Part shown: piece by piece, positions 32,984 to 42,439 of the stretch | How positions within the stretch are numbered: the stretch's first letter is position 1 | Layout of the letters: every line of letters begins with the position of its first letter | Assembly: GCF_020991065.1 (NCBI RefSeq) | Contig: NZ_CP087710.1 | Span: forward strand, 806,001 to 870,000 | Source: Nocardioides okcheonensis | GTDB lineage: Bacteria; Actinomycetota; Actinomycetes; Propionibacteriales; Nocardioidaceae | Length of the DNA stretch: 64,000 nt | Direction: 5' to 3' | Notes under the pieces: model-generated | The model's input: only the letters and a program-made list of their open reading frames with translations | Databases searched by the model: none | What the model was told of the DNA's origin: nothing | Position numbers and translations under genes: made by a program

Positions 32984-33400
32984 TCAGCTCCTCGCCAGGG
33001 CGCGGTCGCGCGAGCGCACGCCGGCCACCCCGGCCGCACCTGCCCCGACCAGGAACAGCGGGAAGTGGAGCAGGACGTCCTCGACGAGGACGATCGCGAC
33101 GAGCAGCCCGATGCAGGACGCCGCGAACACCAGCAGGCCGGGCCAGAGGAGCCGTCCCGACCGGTGCACGCGGGGACGCAGGACGCCCCGTGCGTCCTGA
33201 CGCCCCAGCGGTACGCCGAGCGCAGCGCCGACGGCGCCGACGCCCAGCAGCAGCCAGGGATGGCGCTCGATGCCGTCGACGGCGTACGGCAACGCGAGGT
33301 GCAGCAGCACGCCGGTCGCGAGGAACAACCCGAACCGCCACGCGGGGATCGGCCCGAACCAGGAGCCGAGGGGTGTGAGATCGGCCCCGTCGTCGCTCAT
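32984..33400 (-). CDS. Membrane protein coupled to moaA, unknown function
   Basis: 138 residues, with about four hydrophobic helices: AWRFGLFLATGVLLHLALPY, WLLLGVGAVGAALGVPLG and two overlapping segments in the C-terminal half. I do not recognise the family. The ATG at 33400 overlaps the moaA TGA by four bases, so it is produced with MoaA. No link to molybdenum cofactor is evident beyond that. Confidence 0.78.
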   Translation of the reverse strand: MSDDGADLTPLGSWFGPIPAWRFGLFLATGVLLHLALPYAVDGIERHPWLLLGVGAVGAALGVPLGRQDARGVLRPRVHRSGRLLWPGLLVFAASCIGLLVAIVLVEDVLLHFPLFLVGAGAAGVAGVRSRDRALARS

Positions 33401-34386
33401 CCCCCGATGGCGGACATCGGGCGGTCGGGCTGGAGGAACGTCTCGTCGTCGATGCCGTGACCGGCGCGCTTGCCGCGCATCGCGATCACCCAGCGCTCGG
33501 CGATCTCCTGGTCGTCCGCGCCGGAGCGCAGCGCGGTGCGGAGGTCGGACTCCTCGCGGGCGAACAGGCAGTTGCGGACCTGGCCGTCGGCGGTGAGCCG
33601 GACCCGGTCGCAGTCGCCGCAGAACGGGCGCGTGACCGACGCGATGATGCCGACGGTCGCCGGTCCGCCGTCGACGTCGAACAGCTCGGCCGGGGCGCTG
33701 CCCCGCGGCTCGCCGTGCGGGGTCAGGTCGAACTCGGCGGTCAGCGCCTCGAAGATCTCGTCGGCGGTCACCATCGCCGCGCGGCTCCAGTCGTGCTGGG
33801 CGTCGAGCGGCATCTGCTCGATGAAGCGCAGCTCGTAGCCGTGGTCGATGCTCCAGCGGAGCAGCTCGGCGGCCTGGTCGTCGTTGGTGCCGCGCAGCAG
33901 CACCGCGTTGAGCTTCACCGGTCCGAGCCCGGCCGCCTTGGCCGCCTCGAGGCCCGCGACGACATCGGCGAGCCGGTCGCGCCGGGTGATCGCCGCGAAG
34001 GTCTCGGGACGCACCGAGTCGATGCTCGCGTTGATCCGGTCGAGCCCCGCGTCGGCGAGCGCCTGCGCGGTGCGTGAGAGCCCGAGCGCGTTGGTGGTCA
34101 GCGACGTCTCGACGCCGAGGGCGTGCGTACGCGCCACGATGTCGACCAGGCCGCGCCGCAGCAGCGGCTCGCCGCCGGTGAACCGCACCTCGGTGATGCC
34201 GAGGCGCTCGACGCCGATCGTCACGAGGCGGACGACCTCGTCGTCGGTCAACGTCTGCTCGGTCGGCAGCCAGTCGAGGCCCTCCGCCGGCATGCAGTAG
34301 TTGCAGCGCAGGTTGCACCGGTCGGTCAGCGAGACCCGCAGGTCGGTGGCCACGCGGCCGAAGCGGTCTGCGAGAGGTGTCGTCAC
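33397..34386 (-). CDS. moaA: GTP 3',8-cyclase (molybdenum cofactor biosynthesis)
   Basis: 329 residues. Radical-SAM enzyme for the first step of molybdopterin synthesis. Cys24, Cys28 and Cys31 (C-N-L-R-C-N-Y-C) bind the SAM cluster; FTGGEPLLR follows; the C-terminal substrate cluster uses CGDC and a third Cys in QVRNCLF. The protein ends in the di-glycine ...MSAIGG required for activity in this family. GTG start 6 nt after TAGACT (34393-34398). moaC, moaE and other genes are not here. Confidence 0.95.
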   Translation of the reverse strand: MTTPLADRFGRVATDLRVSLTDRCNLRCNYCMPAEGLDWLPTEQTLTDDEVVRLVTIGVERLGITEVRFTGGEPLLRRGLVDIVARTHALGVETSLTTNALGLSRTAQALADAGLDRINASIDSVRPETFAAITRRDRLADVVAGLEAAKAAGLGPVKLNAVLLRGTNDDQAAELLRWSIDHGYELRFIEQMPLDAQHDWSRAAMVTADEIFEALTAEFDLTPHGEPRGSAPAELFDVDGGPATVGIIASVTRPFCGDCDRVRLTADGQVRNCLFAREESDLRTALRSGADDQEIAERWVIAMRGKRAGHGIDDETFLQPDRPMSAIGG

Positions 34387-34445
34387 CCCATGAGTCTACC
34401 GAGGCCGCCCCGAGCCGCTCTGGATCCGCCGGATAACCTCGACCC

Positions 34446-35384
34446 GTGCACCAGCTGCGGTTCCTCGTGTCGCGGCGCTGGATCGTCTTCGCGCTCGTCG
34501 TCGTCTTCCTCGCCTGGGTCGCGTGGCGGCTCGGCGAGTGGCAGTTCCACCGCCTCGACGACCGCCAGGAGCGCAACTCGATCATCGAGCGCAACGAGGA
34601 GGCCGGCGCCTCCCCCGTCGAGGACGTCCTGTCCCCCGGCACCGACCCCGGGCGTGCCGACGAGTGGCGCATCGTCGAGGCCACCGGCACCTACGCCGTC
34701 GACGACACCGTCATCGTGCGCTACCGCACCCGCGAGGGTGAGGCCGGCGTCGACGTGGTGGTGCCGCTCGAGCTCGCCGACGGCACCAGCCTGCTCGTCG
34801 ACCGCGGCTGGTACGCCACCGACAACCGCGGCGCCACGTCCGAGGACGTGCCGGAGCCGCCGCCCGGCGAGGTCACCGTGACCGGGTGGGTGCGCCTCGA
34901 CGCCGAGGGCGACAGCACCGAGGTGTCGGACCGCTCGACCCGGGCCGTGGACAGCGGCCGGATCGGAGCGGCGCTCGACCGCGAGGTGCTCGGCGGCTGG
35001 GTCGACCTCAGGTCCGAGTCGCCCGAGCCCGCCACCGCGCTCGCGCCGGTCGAGCTCCCCGAGCTCGACAACGGCCCGCACTTCTTCTACGGGCTGCAGT
35101 GGTGGTTCTTCGGGGCGATGGCGATATTCGGCTTCTTCTACCTCATCTACGACGAGATGAGGGGCGGACGTCCCGGTTCACCCGCCCGGACGCCCGCGGA
35201 GCCGCGCGCCGCACGGTCGGCCGGACCGGCCAGGCCCGCCAAGGAGCCGGCGAAGAAGCGCCGCACCTGGCGCGAGATGATCGAGCCGGACGACGAGCCG
35301 GACGACCCCCGCGACACACCGCAGGCGTCACAGCGACCGGAGCAGGCCTCCGTCGACCGGGAGCATCACGCCCGTCAGGAATGA
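34446..35384 (+). CDS. SURF1-family cytochrome oxidase assembly protein
   Basis: 312 residues. SURF1 helps insert heme a into cytochrome c oxidase. Two membrane helices frame an extracytoplasmic domain: one at 11-28 (WIVFALVVVFLAWVAWRLGE, then WQFHRL), one near 224-243 (FYGLQWWFFGAMAIFGFFYL). GWYATDN and the final HFFYGLQWW are family marks. A Pro/Arg/Ala-rich cytoplasmic tail of about 60 residues is typical of actinobacterial members. GTG start, 6 nt after TAACCT (34434-34439). The last 57 bases overlap the convergent SDR gene. Its functional partner ctaA is at 61506-62435. Confidence 0.88.
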   Translation: MHQLRFLVSRRWIVFALVVVFLAWVAWRLGEWQFHRLDDRQERNSIIERNEEAGASPVEDVLSPGTDPGRADEWRIVEATGTYAVDDTVIVRYRTREGEAGVDVVVPLELADGTSLLVDRGWYATDNRGATSEDVPEPPPGEVTVTGWVRLDAEGDSTEVSDRSTRAVDSGRIGAALDREVLGGWVDLRSESPEPATALAPVELPELDNGPHFFYGLQWWFFGAMAIFGFFYLIYDEMRGGRPGSPARTPAEPRAARSAGPARPAKEPAKKRRTWREMIEPDDEPDDPRDTPQASQRPEQASVDREHHARQE

Positions 35385-36098
35385 CGCGGCCGGCGAGAGC
35401 AGGAACGCCGCCGCCCGCCCGAACTCCGCGGGCTCGCCGTAGCGCCCGAGCGGGATCAGCGCCTCCGCGGCCCGCCGGGCCGCGTCCGGGTCGCCCGTGG
35501 TCGCGTCGAGCTCGGCCACCCGCTCCGTCGCGATCCGGCCGGGCAGCAGCCCGTTGACGCGGACGCCGCGGGGTCCGAGCTCGTCGGCGAGGGTCTTGGC
35601 GACCATTGCCAGTCCCGGGCGCAGGCCGTTGGAGATCGCCATCTCCGGGAGGGGCGAACGGACGCTCGAGGAGAGCACGAGCCCGAGCGCCCCGCCCGCG
35701 GGCAGCGCCGCACCGACCTCGCGCGCCAGCCGTACGGCGCCCAGGAACACCGACTCGAAGGCGGCGGTCCACTGGGCGTCGGTGATCGTCGCGACCGGCC
35801 CCTTGGGCGGGCCCCCGACGCTGACCAGCGCGCCGTCGAGCCGGCCGAACGCCTCCTCGGCGGTCGCGAGCAGGCGGGCCGGCGTCCCGGGGTCGGCGTT
35901 GTCGGCCACGACACCCACGGCCGCGCGGCGACCGGCCCGGTCGTCCATCGTGGCGACCGCTGCGTCCAGGGTCTCCTGCGAGCGTCCGGAGAGGACGACC
36001 CGCGCCCCCTCGGCGACCAGAACGTCGGCGGTGGCGCGCCCCAGGCCGCGGGCGCCGCCCGTGACGACGAAGACCTTGTCGGAGAGCTGGAGGTCCAT
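35328..36098 (-). CDS. SDR-fold protein lacking the usual catalytic Tyr and Lys
   Basis: 256 residues. N-terminal TGGARGLGRATADVLVAEGA is a good nucleotide-binding motif and the end TGVMLPVDGGLLRSL is normal for FabG-like SDRs. But where Y-x-x-x-K should be, the sequence is EMAISNGLRPGLAMVAKTLA, with Ile and Leu at the two catalytic positions; NAG is replaced by SVGGPPKG. This matches the BKR-like SDR subgroup, which departs from the catalytic tetrad. It may bind a dinucleotide or acyl substrate by another mechanism. ATG 6 nt after TAGGGT (36105-36110). Confidence 0.83.
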   Translation of the reverse strand: MDLQLSDKVFVVTGGARGLGRATADVLVAEGARVVLSGRSQETLDAAVATMDDRAGRRAAVGVVADNADPGTPARLLATAEEAFGRLDGALVSVGGPPKGPVATITDAQWTAAFESVFLGAVRLAREVGAALPAGGALGLVLSSSVRSPLPEMAISNGLRPGLAMVAKTLADELGPRGVRVNGLLPGRIATERVAELDATTGDPDAARRAAEALIPLGRYGEPAEFGRAAAFLLSPAASFLTGVMLPVDGGLLRSL

Positions 36099-36252
36099 GC
36101 CCCGACCCTAGTGGCGTTCCCTCACCGGGTGCGCGACGCCGTGACGAGCGGGTCGCGGAGGTGCGGGCGCCCGGCGCACCGGCACCGCGCCTGACGCCCG
36201 CCGTGTCGGCACGGACGCTGATCGGTGTGAGCGGGTTGCTCCGCCCGTACGC

Positions 36253-36561
36253 TCAGCCCCGCTCCCAGCAGGTGTCCCGAGGGGTGAGCACGTACTCCGC
36301 GTAGACGAGGAAACGACAGTCACGCGGCTGGTCGAGGACGAGCTGCCGAACGTGCTGTGCACCCGAGTCCATGTGCCACCCGCCGACCCCGCACATGGCG
36401 TCCCACTCACCCGGGGTCATGTCCACCTCGACCACCTGGGAGTGACCGTCCTCTCTGTCGAGGACCACCGTGAGACCGCGAGGATCCCGGGCGGTCACGT
36501 CGCCGACGGTGGCGAGCACCTCGACGAGGTGGTCCCACCAGGTGTCGATGCCTCGCTCCAT
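36253..36561 (-). CDS. Hypothetical protein
   Basis: 102 residues. No recognised family. The reading WWDHLVEVLATVGDVTARDP, LTVVLDREDGHSQVVEVDMT, then CGVGGWHMDSGAQHVRQLVL, looks like a small alpha/beta protein; it ends in C-W-E-R-G. No signal or membrane segment. It lies in a stretch (36.1-37.9 kb) of unknown genes whose third-position GC is visibly less extreme than the flanks. ATG at 36561. Confidence 0.6.
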   Translation of the reverse strand: MERGIDTWWDHLVEVLATVGDVTARDPRGLTVVLDREDGHSQVVEVDMTPGEWDAMCGVGGWHMDSGAQHVRQLVLDQPRDCRFLVYAEYVLTPRDTCWERG

Positions 36562-36627
36562 CAGGGCAGGATGGCACGACCCGCGATCGACCGCCGCCCC
36601 TCGGCCTCGGCGACGTCGACCCGCGGC

Positions 36628-37005
36628 CTAGCGGTGGTAGCGGAACTCGTACCGGTCACCGAGCTCGGAACGGAGCCGCGCCAACAGGATCTCGGCTTCT
36701 GCATCGCGCCGGGCGTGGTCGCCTCGCCCGTCCCAGCTCCTTCCCCAGTCCTCGAGGTCCGACGCGAGCCCCTGGCTGAGGCCGAGCAGTCTGATTCCCT
36801 CGCCGGCGTCAGCGAGCAGGAGCTCCTCCGTCCACAGCGGCATGTCGGCTCCGTGGTCACCCATCAGCCTGATCGACGCTCCGACCGGCGGCGCCTCCCA
36901 GTCGTCGGCCTTCTTCTCGTGCGCACCCACCTCGTAGGTGAAGCGATCCTCAGGCAGCGCGGGTTCGTCGTGCTGGGTCACAGGCAGAAGTCTGCCTCGC
37001 TGCAT
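36628..37005 (-). CDS. Hypothetical protein
   Basis: 125 residues from ATG 37005 (a GTG at 36981 is an alternative and would give MTQHDEPALP as N-terminus). Acidic, with RFTYEVGAHEKKADDWEAPP, a G-D-H-G-A-D-M-P-L-W-T segment and ILLARLRSELGDRYEFRYHR at the end. No known domain. It is divergent from the acetyltransferase gene at 37070 and follows after 66 bases by the hypothetical gene at 36253-36561, which may share its transcript. Confidence 0.6.
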   Translation of the reverse strand: MQRGRLLPVTQHDEPALPEDRFTYEVGAHEKKADDWEAPPVGASIRLMGDHGADMPLWTEELLLADAGEGIRLLGLSQGLASDLEDWGRSWDGRGDHARRDAEAEILLARLRSELGDRYEFRYHR

Positions 37006-37069
37006 CCGGCCGGCAGAACAGGTGCCCGCGTCACGGCACGACCCTGCGTCCGGTGCGAGACTGGCGTCT

Positions 37070-37573
37070 GTGGACCTGCACCTGCGGCTGGCGTCCCGGG
37101 CGGATGCCGAGGAGGTCGCCCGTGTGTACGTCGCGTCTTGGAACGAGGGCTTCGGACACCTGATGGTGCCGCGAGTGCTCGACGCCGAGCAGGTCGGTCG
37201 TTGGTCCAGGGACCTCGACGCCGGACCAACGCGGTGGTGGCTGGCTCAGAGCGGCGAGTCGGTCGTTGGCTTCGCGGGAACGGGAGCGAGTCGCGACCCG
37301 ATCGATCCCGCGCTCGGAGAGCTCGACACCATCGCAGTGGCGCCGTCGGCCTGGCGTCGTGGCGTGGGTCGTCGACTCATGGATCGTGCCCTGGATGATC
37401 TGCGCGAGTCGGGCTACCAGGAGGGCATCCTGTGGACGCTGGCGCACTACGAGCGGGGCAGGACCTTCTACGAGGCCACTGGCTGGCGGGCTTCCGGAGA
37501 GGTTCGTGACGCTGGGCGGCAGATCGGTTTCCGACGTTCCCTCATCCCCGTCTCCGGTGGCCGCGTCGACTGA
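37070..37573 (+). CDS. GNAT-family N-acetyltransferase
   Basis: 167 residues, one GNAT domain. Acetyl-CoA-binding motif A is LGELDTIAVAPSAWRRGVGRRLM, with the R-x-x-G-x-G loop at about 97-103; motif B follows as ILWTLAHYERGRTFYEATGW. Substrate unknown; could be a small amine or antibiotic. GTG start, 7 nt after GAGACT (37057-37062). It belongs to the accessory-looking patch and is followed by an unusual inverted repeat. Confidence 0.85.
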   Translation: MDLHLRLASRADAEEVARVYVASWNEGFGHLMVPRVLDAEQVGRWSRDLDAGPTRWWLAQSGESVVGFAGTGASRDPIDPALGELDTIAVAPSAWRRGVGRRLMDRALDDLRESGYQEGILWTLAHYERGRTFYEATGWRASGEVRDAGRQIGFRRSLIPVSGGRVD

Positions 37574-37643
37574 CCGCGGGGGCAGATCCGCGCGCAGCGC
37601 GGCCGTTGCGCGGACGGCGAGGTCGCGTGCTGCCCGAACGGGC

Positions 37644-37704
37644 ACACGTGTCCGACTTCTCGCCCTCCGTCCGCCGGCTCGAGGTCAACATCTCGGACAC
37701 GTGT
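37644..37704. repeat. Long-range inverted repeat of a palindromic 12-mer
   Basis: ACACGTGTCCGA at 37644-37655 and its exact reverse complement TCGGACACGTGT at 37693-37704, 37 bases apart. Each arm contains the 8-bp palindrome ACACGTGT, and the two palindrome centres are 53 bases (about five helical turns) apart. The rest of the 292-base gene-free stretch 37574-37865 holds no gene that I can support. It may be a regulator-binding pair, a bidirectional terminator, or the ends of a small dispersed repeat. Confidence 0.6.
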
Positions 37705-37865
37705 ACGACTCTGCCGACGCCGATGCGCTCCACCGGAGAGCGTCACGGCGCATCGCGTCCGCACATCGCCGGATCAGGTGGAGCGGCGACCGCGAGCGAC
37801 GTCATGGCCCGGAGCGGGCCCGGCGACCGCTCGCCCTGACGTGCCGTGCAGGGACGTCGCAGGAG

Positions 37866-39755
37866 TCAGCCGGGGACGGACTCCGTCACGGTGTCGCGGA
37901 ACTGGGTGGCGTGGAGGGTGGCGTAGAGCCCGCCGGCGGCCAGCAGCTCGGCGTGGGTGCCCTGCTGCACGACCCGCCCGTCGTCGAGGACGAGGATCAG
38001 GTCGGCGTTGCGGACCGTCGACAGGCGGTGGGCGATGACGAGGGACGTACGCCCCTCGAGCGCGGCGTCGAGCGCCTGCTGGACCGCGGCCTCGGACTCG
38101 CTGTCGAGGTGGGCGGTCGCCTCGTCGAGCACGACGATCGAGGGTGCCTTGAGCAGCAGGCGGGCGATCGCGAGGCGCTGGCGCTCGCCACCGCTGAGCC
38201 GGTAGCCGCGGTCGCCGACGACCGTGTCGAGCCCGTCGGGCAGCGAGCGCACCAGCGTGGCGACCTGTGCGGCCTCGAGCGCGGCCCAGATGTCGGCCTC
38301 GAGGGCGCCGGGGCGGGCGTAGAGCAGGTTGGCGCGGATGGTGTCGTGGAACATGTGCGCGTCCTGGGTGACGTAGCCGACGACGTCCTCCAGCGACTGC
38401 AGGGTCACGTCGCGCACGTCGTGGCCGCCGACCCGCACCGTGCCCGACTCGACGTCGTAGAGCCGCGCCACGAGGTGGGTGACGGTGGTCTTGCCGGCGC
38501 CGGACGGCCCGACGAGCGCGACCATCGCTCCCGGCTCGGCGGTGAAGGACACGTCGTGGAGCACCTGCCCGGAGTCGCGCGACTCGGTGCGGGCGACGGT
38601 CTCGAGCGAGGCCAGCGAGATCTGGTCGGCCCGGGGGTAGGTGAAGGCGACGTGGTCGAACTCCAGCCGCGACGCCGTGGGGGGCAGGACCACCGCGTCG
38701 GGCTTCTCCTGGATGAGCGAGGGGAGGTCGAGCACCTCGAAGACACGGTCGAAGCTGACGAGCGCGGTCATCACGTCGATGCGGACGTTGGACAGGCCCT
38801 GCAGCGGGCCGAGCAGCCGGGTGAGGAGCACGCCGAGGGCGACGATGGTGCCCACCGAGAGGTCGTCCCGGATGGCCAGCCAGCCGCCGATGCCGTAGAC
38901 CAGCGCGGTCGCGAGCGACGGCACGAGGGTCATCGCGGCGAAGAAGATCCGGGTCAGCAGCGAGATGCGGACGCCGAGGTCGCGGACCACCGCGGCCTTG
39001 CGGGCGTAGGCGACGTCCTCCTCCTCGCGGCGGCCGAACAGCTTGAGCAGCATCGCGCCGCCCACGTTGAAGCGCTCGGTCATCGCGTTGCCGAGGTCGG
39101 CGTTGCCGTCCATCTGCTGGCGCGACAGGTCGGCGAGGCGGGTGCCGACCAGCCGCGAGGCGATCAGCAGGATCGGGAAGAGCGCGACGCACAGCAGCGT
39201 CACCGGCCAGCTCAGGAACAGCATGGTCACGCCGACGACGACGGCCGAGATGATGTTGGAGACGGTGCCCTGCAGGGTCGAGGTGAACGCGCGCTGGGCG
39301 CCGATCACGTCGTTGTTGAGCCGGCTGACGAGCGCGCCGGTCTGGGTGCGGGTGAAGAACGCCAGCGACTGGCGCTGGACGTGGGCGAAGACCTGGGTGC
39401 GGAGGTCGTAGATCAGGCCCTCGCCGATCCGGCTCGACAGCCAGCCGGTGACGAGCCCGAAGGCCGAGTCGGCCACCGCGACCACCGCGACGAGGGCGGC
39501 GAGCCCCACGACCAGCGAGGTGTCACCGGTGCGCACCCCGTCGTCGATGATCATCTTGAGCAGCAGCGGCGGGGCCACCACCAGCGCGGCGTCGACCACG
39601 GTCACGGCCAGGAACGCTGCGATCAGGCGTCGGTGGGGTCGCGCGAAGCCGAGCACCCGGCGCACCGTGCTGCGCTCGATCTTGTTGTCCACCACGCTGC
39701 GGTCGCTGCGGAGGTGGCGCCACGGCGGTCCCCCGCCTCCAGGCCCCATCGACAT
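37866..39755 (-). CDS. ABC transporter, fused permease and ATPase (multidrug/lipid exporter type)
   Basis: 629 residues, a half-transporter that must dimerise. Six membrane helices lie between about 40 and 330 (ending TALVYGIGGWLAIRDDLSVG), then the ATPase: Walker A LVGPSGAGKTTVTHLVARLY, signature RLSGGERQRLAIARLLLKAP, Walker B SIVVLDEATAHLDSESEAA and the H-loop VIAHRLSTVRNADLI. Same class as MsbA/LmrA. A Gly/Pro-rich N-terminus (MSMGPGGGGPPW) precedes the first helix. Substrate unknown. The ATG has no close -10 box, so a leader of unknown length is likely. Confidence 0.92.
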   Translation of the reverse strand: MSMGPGGGGPPWRHLRSDRSVVDNKIERSTVRRVLGFARPHRRLIAAFLAVTVVDAALVVAPPLLLKMIIDDGVRTGDTSLVVGLAALVAVVAVADSAFGLVTGWLSSRIGEGLIYDLRTQVFAHVQRQSLAFFTRTQTGALVSRLNNDVIGAQRAFTSTLQGTVSNIISAVVVGVTMLFLSWPVTLLCVALFPILLIASRLVGTRLADLSRQQMDGNADLGNAMTERFNVGGAMLLKLFGRREEEDVAYARKAAVVRDLGVRISLLTRIFFAAMTLVPSLATALVYGIGGWLAIRDDLSVGTIVALGVLLTRLLGPLQGLSNVRIDVMTALVSFDRVFEVLDLPSLIQEKPDAVVLPPTASRLEFDHVAFTYPRADQISLASLETVARTESRDSGQVLHDVSFTAEPGAMVALVGPSGAGKTTVTHLVARLYDVESGTVRVGGHDVRDVTLQSLEDVVGYVTQDAHMFHDTIRANLLYARPGALEADIWAALEAAQVATLVRSLPDGLDTVVGDRGYRLSGGERQRLAIARLLLKAPSIVVLDEATAHLDSESEAAVQQALDAALEGRTSLVIAHRLSTVRNADLILVLDDGRVVQQGTHAELLAAGGLYATLHATQFRDTVTESVPG

Positions 39756-39833
39756 GCGTGTTCCCTCTCCTCGTGTCCATAGAGCGAACCACCCGGCACC
39801 GACAGTTGTTCCTTCGCGGACCGACCCCAGGGC

Positions 39834-40616
39834 TCAGGCGAACGCCGCGGCGACCGCCCGGAACCGGCGCACCTGCGCCTCGCGCTCGAGGCGGCGCTGC
39901 TCGTCGAGGTCGCGGTCCGCGGCGCCCTGCAGGAGGGTCTTGGTCTCGGTGACGACGCCGGGCATCGGGGCGCAGAGCGCGGCCGCGAGGTCGGCGACCG
40001 CGGCGTCGAGGTCCGCGGGGGCGCACGACGCGGTGGCGAGGCCGATCCGCACGGCCTCCTCGGCGCCGACCGTCCGGGCGGTCGCGCAGATCTCGAGCGC
40101 CCGGGCGTAGCCGACGTGCTCCACCAGCGGCTTGGTGCCGGTGAGGTCGGGCACGAGGCCGAGCGCCGACTCCTTCATGCAGAACTTCGCGTCGTCGGCG
40201 ACGACCCGCAGGTCGCACGACAGGGCCAGCTGGAAGCCGGCGCCCACGGCGTGCCCGCGCACCTTCGCGATCGACACGAAGCGCGGGTCGCGCAGCCAGG
40301 TGAAGCCGCCCTGGAAGCCGTCGATGCGCGACGAGGCCTCCTCGTCGCCCAGCGAGAGCAGCTCGAGCACGGTGCCGGGGCCGGCGTTGGCGGGGTCGAG
40401 CATCGCGCGGTCGAGGCCGGCGGAGAAGGTGTCGCCCTCCCCCGTCACCACCACCACCCGCACCTCGTCGGGCAGGCTGGCGCCGAGCTCGCCGAGCGCC
40501 AGCCACATGGCGGGCGTCTGGGCGTTGCGCACCTCGGGCCGGTCCAGCGTGATCGTGGCGACGGCGCCGTCCAGGTCGAGGCGGAGACCGACGGCGGCGA
40601 GCTCTTCGGGAGTCAT
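39834..40616 (-). CDS. Enoyl-CoA hydratase/isomerase family protein
   Basis: 260 residues. Crotonase fold: VATITLDRPEVRNAQTPAMW, the first oxyanion segment DTFSAGLDRAML (FSAG-D) and VRGHAVGAGFQLALSCDLRV for the second. DAKFCMKESALGLVPDLTGT holds the acidic residue positions near E/D of hydratases. Likely acts in fatty acid or branched-chain catabolism. ATG lies 6 nt after TAACCT (40623-40628), which is overlapped by an inverted repeat, suggesting repressor control. Upstream of it, on the same strand, is the ABC-F gene region. Confidence 0.88.
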   Translation of the reverse strand: MTPEELAAVGLRLDLDGAVATITLDRPEVRNAQTPAMWLALGELGASLPDEVRVVVVTGEGDTFSAGLDRAMLDPANAGPGTVLELLSLGDEEASSRIDGFQGGFTWLRDPRFVSIAKVRGHAVGAGFQLALSCDLRVVADDAKFCMKESALGLVPDLTGTKPLVEHVGYARALEICATARTVGAEEAVRIGLATASCAPADLDAAVADLAAALCAPMPGVVTETKTLLQGAADRDLDEQRRLEREAQVRRFRAVAAAFA

Positions 40617-40622
40617 GCCGCG

Positions 40623-40643
40623 AGGTTACTACTGATCGGTAAC
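40623..40643 (-). promoter_or_regulatory. Leaderless promoter with overlapping inverted repeat upstream of enoyl-CoA hydratase
   Basis: On the minus strand TAACCT is the -10 box. GTTAC (40625-40629) and GTAAC (40639-40643) face each other across 9 bases and overlap it. The arrangement suits a TetR-type repressor. The half-sites are the same five bases as in the dehydrogenase operator near 4720, but in opposite orientation. Confidence 0.45.
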
Positions 40644-40649
40644 GTGTGG

Positions 40650-40725
40650 TTTCGAGGCTCGCGGAGTTCATCCTGAGGAGCCGAGGGACGAGGCGTCTCG
40701 AAGGGCTCGCACCTCAACCACCGAG
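40650..40725. repeat. Dispersed intergenic repeat element (putative)
   Basis: TTTCGAGGCTCGC and GGGCTCGCACCTCAACCACCG, with GTTCATCCTGAGGAGCCGAG between them. TTCGAG (40651-40656) is inverted as CTCGAA (40697-40702). I recognise this phrase as one that recurs in gene-free DNA of Nocardioides-type genomes. It follows the ABC-F gene without coding anything. Confidence 0.45.
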
Positions 40726-40729
40726 GAGC

Positions 40730-42328
<1,599 letters not shown>

Positions 42329-42439
42329 CTCGTGCCCCATCCTACGAAGGGGTGACGCGTGGAGCCGCATCGTCGCCGACAGGCGCTAACCTGCGCTGAC
42401 GCCACCACCGGGGCGTGAGCGACGGCGAAAGGCACGACC

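Noticed and set aside
37542..37733. 63-codon frame (minus) across the inverted repeats
   Set aside because: No start signal, Arg-rich low-complexity end, overlaps the end of the acetyltransferase gene.
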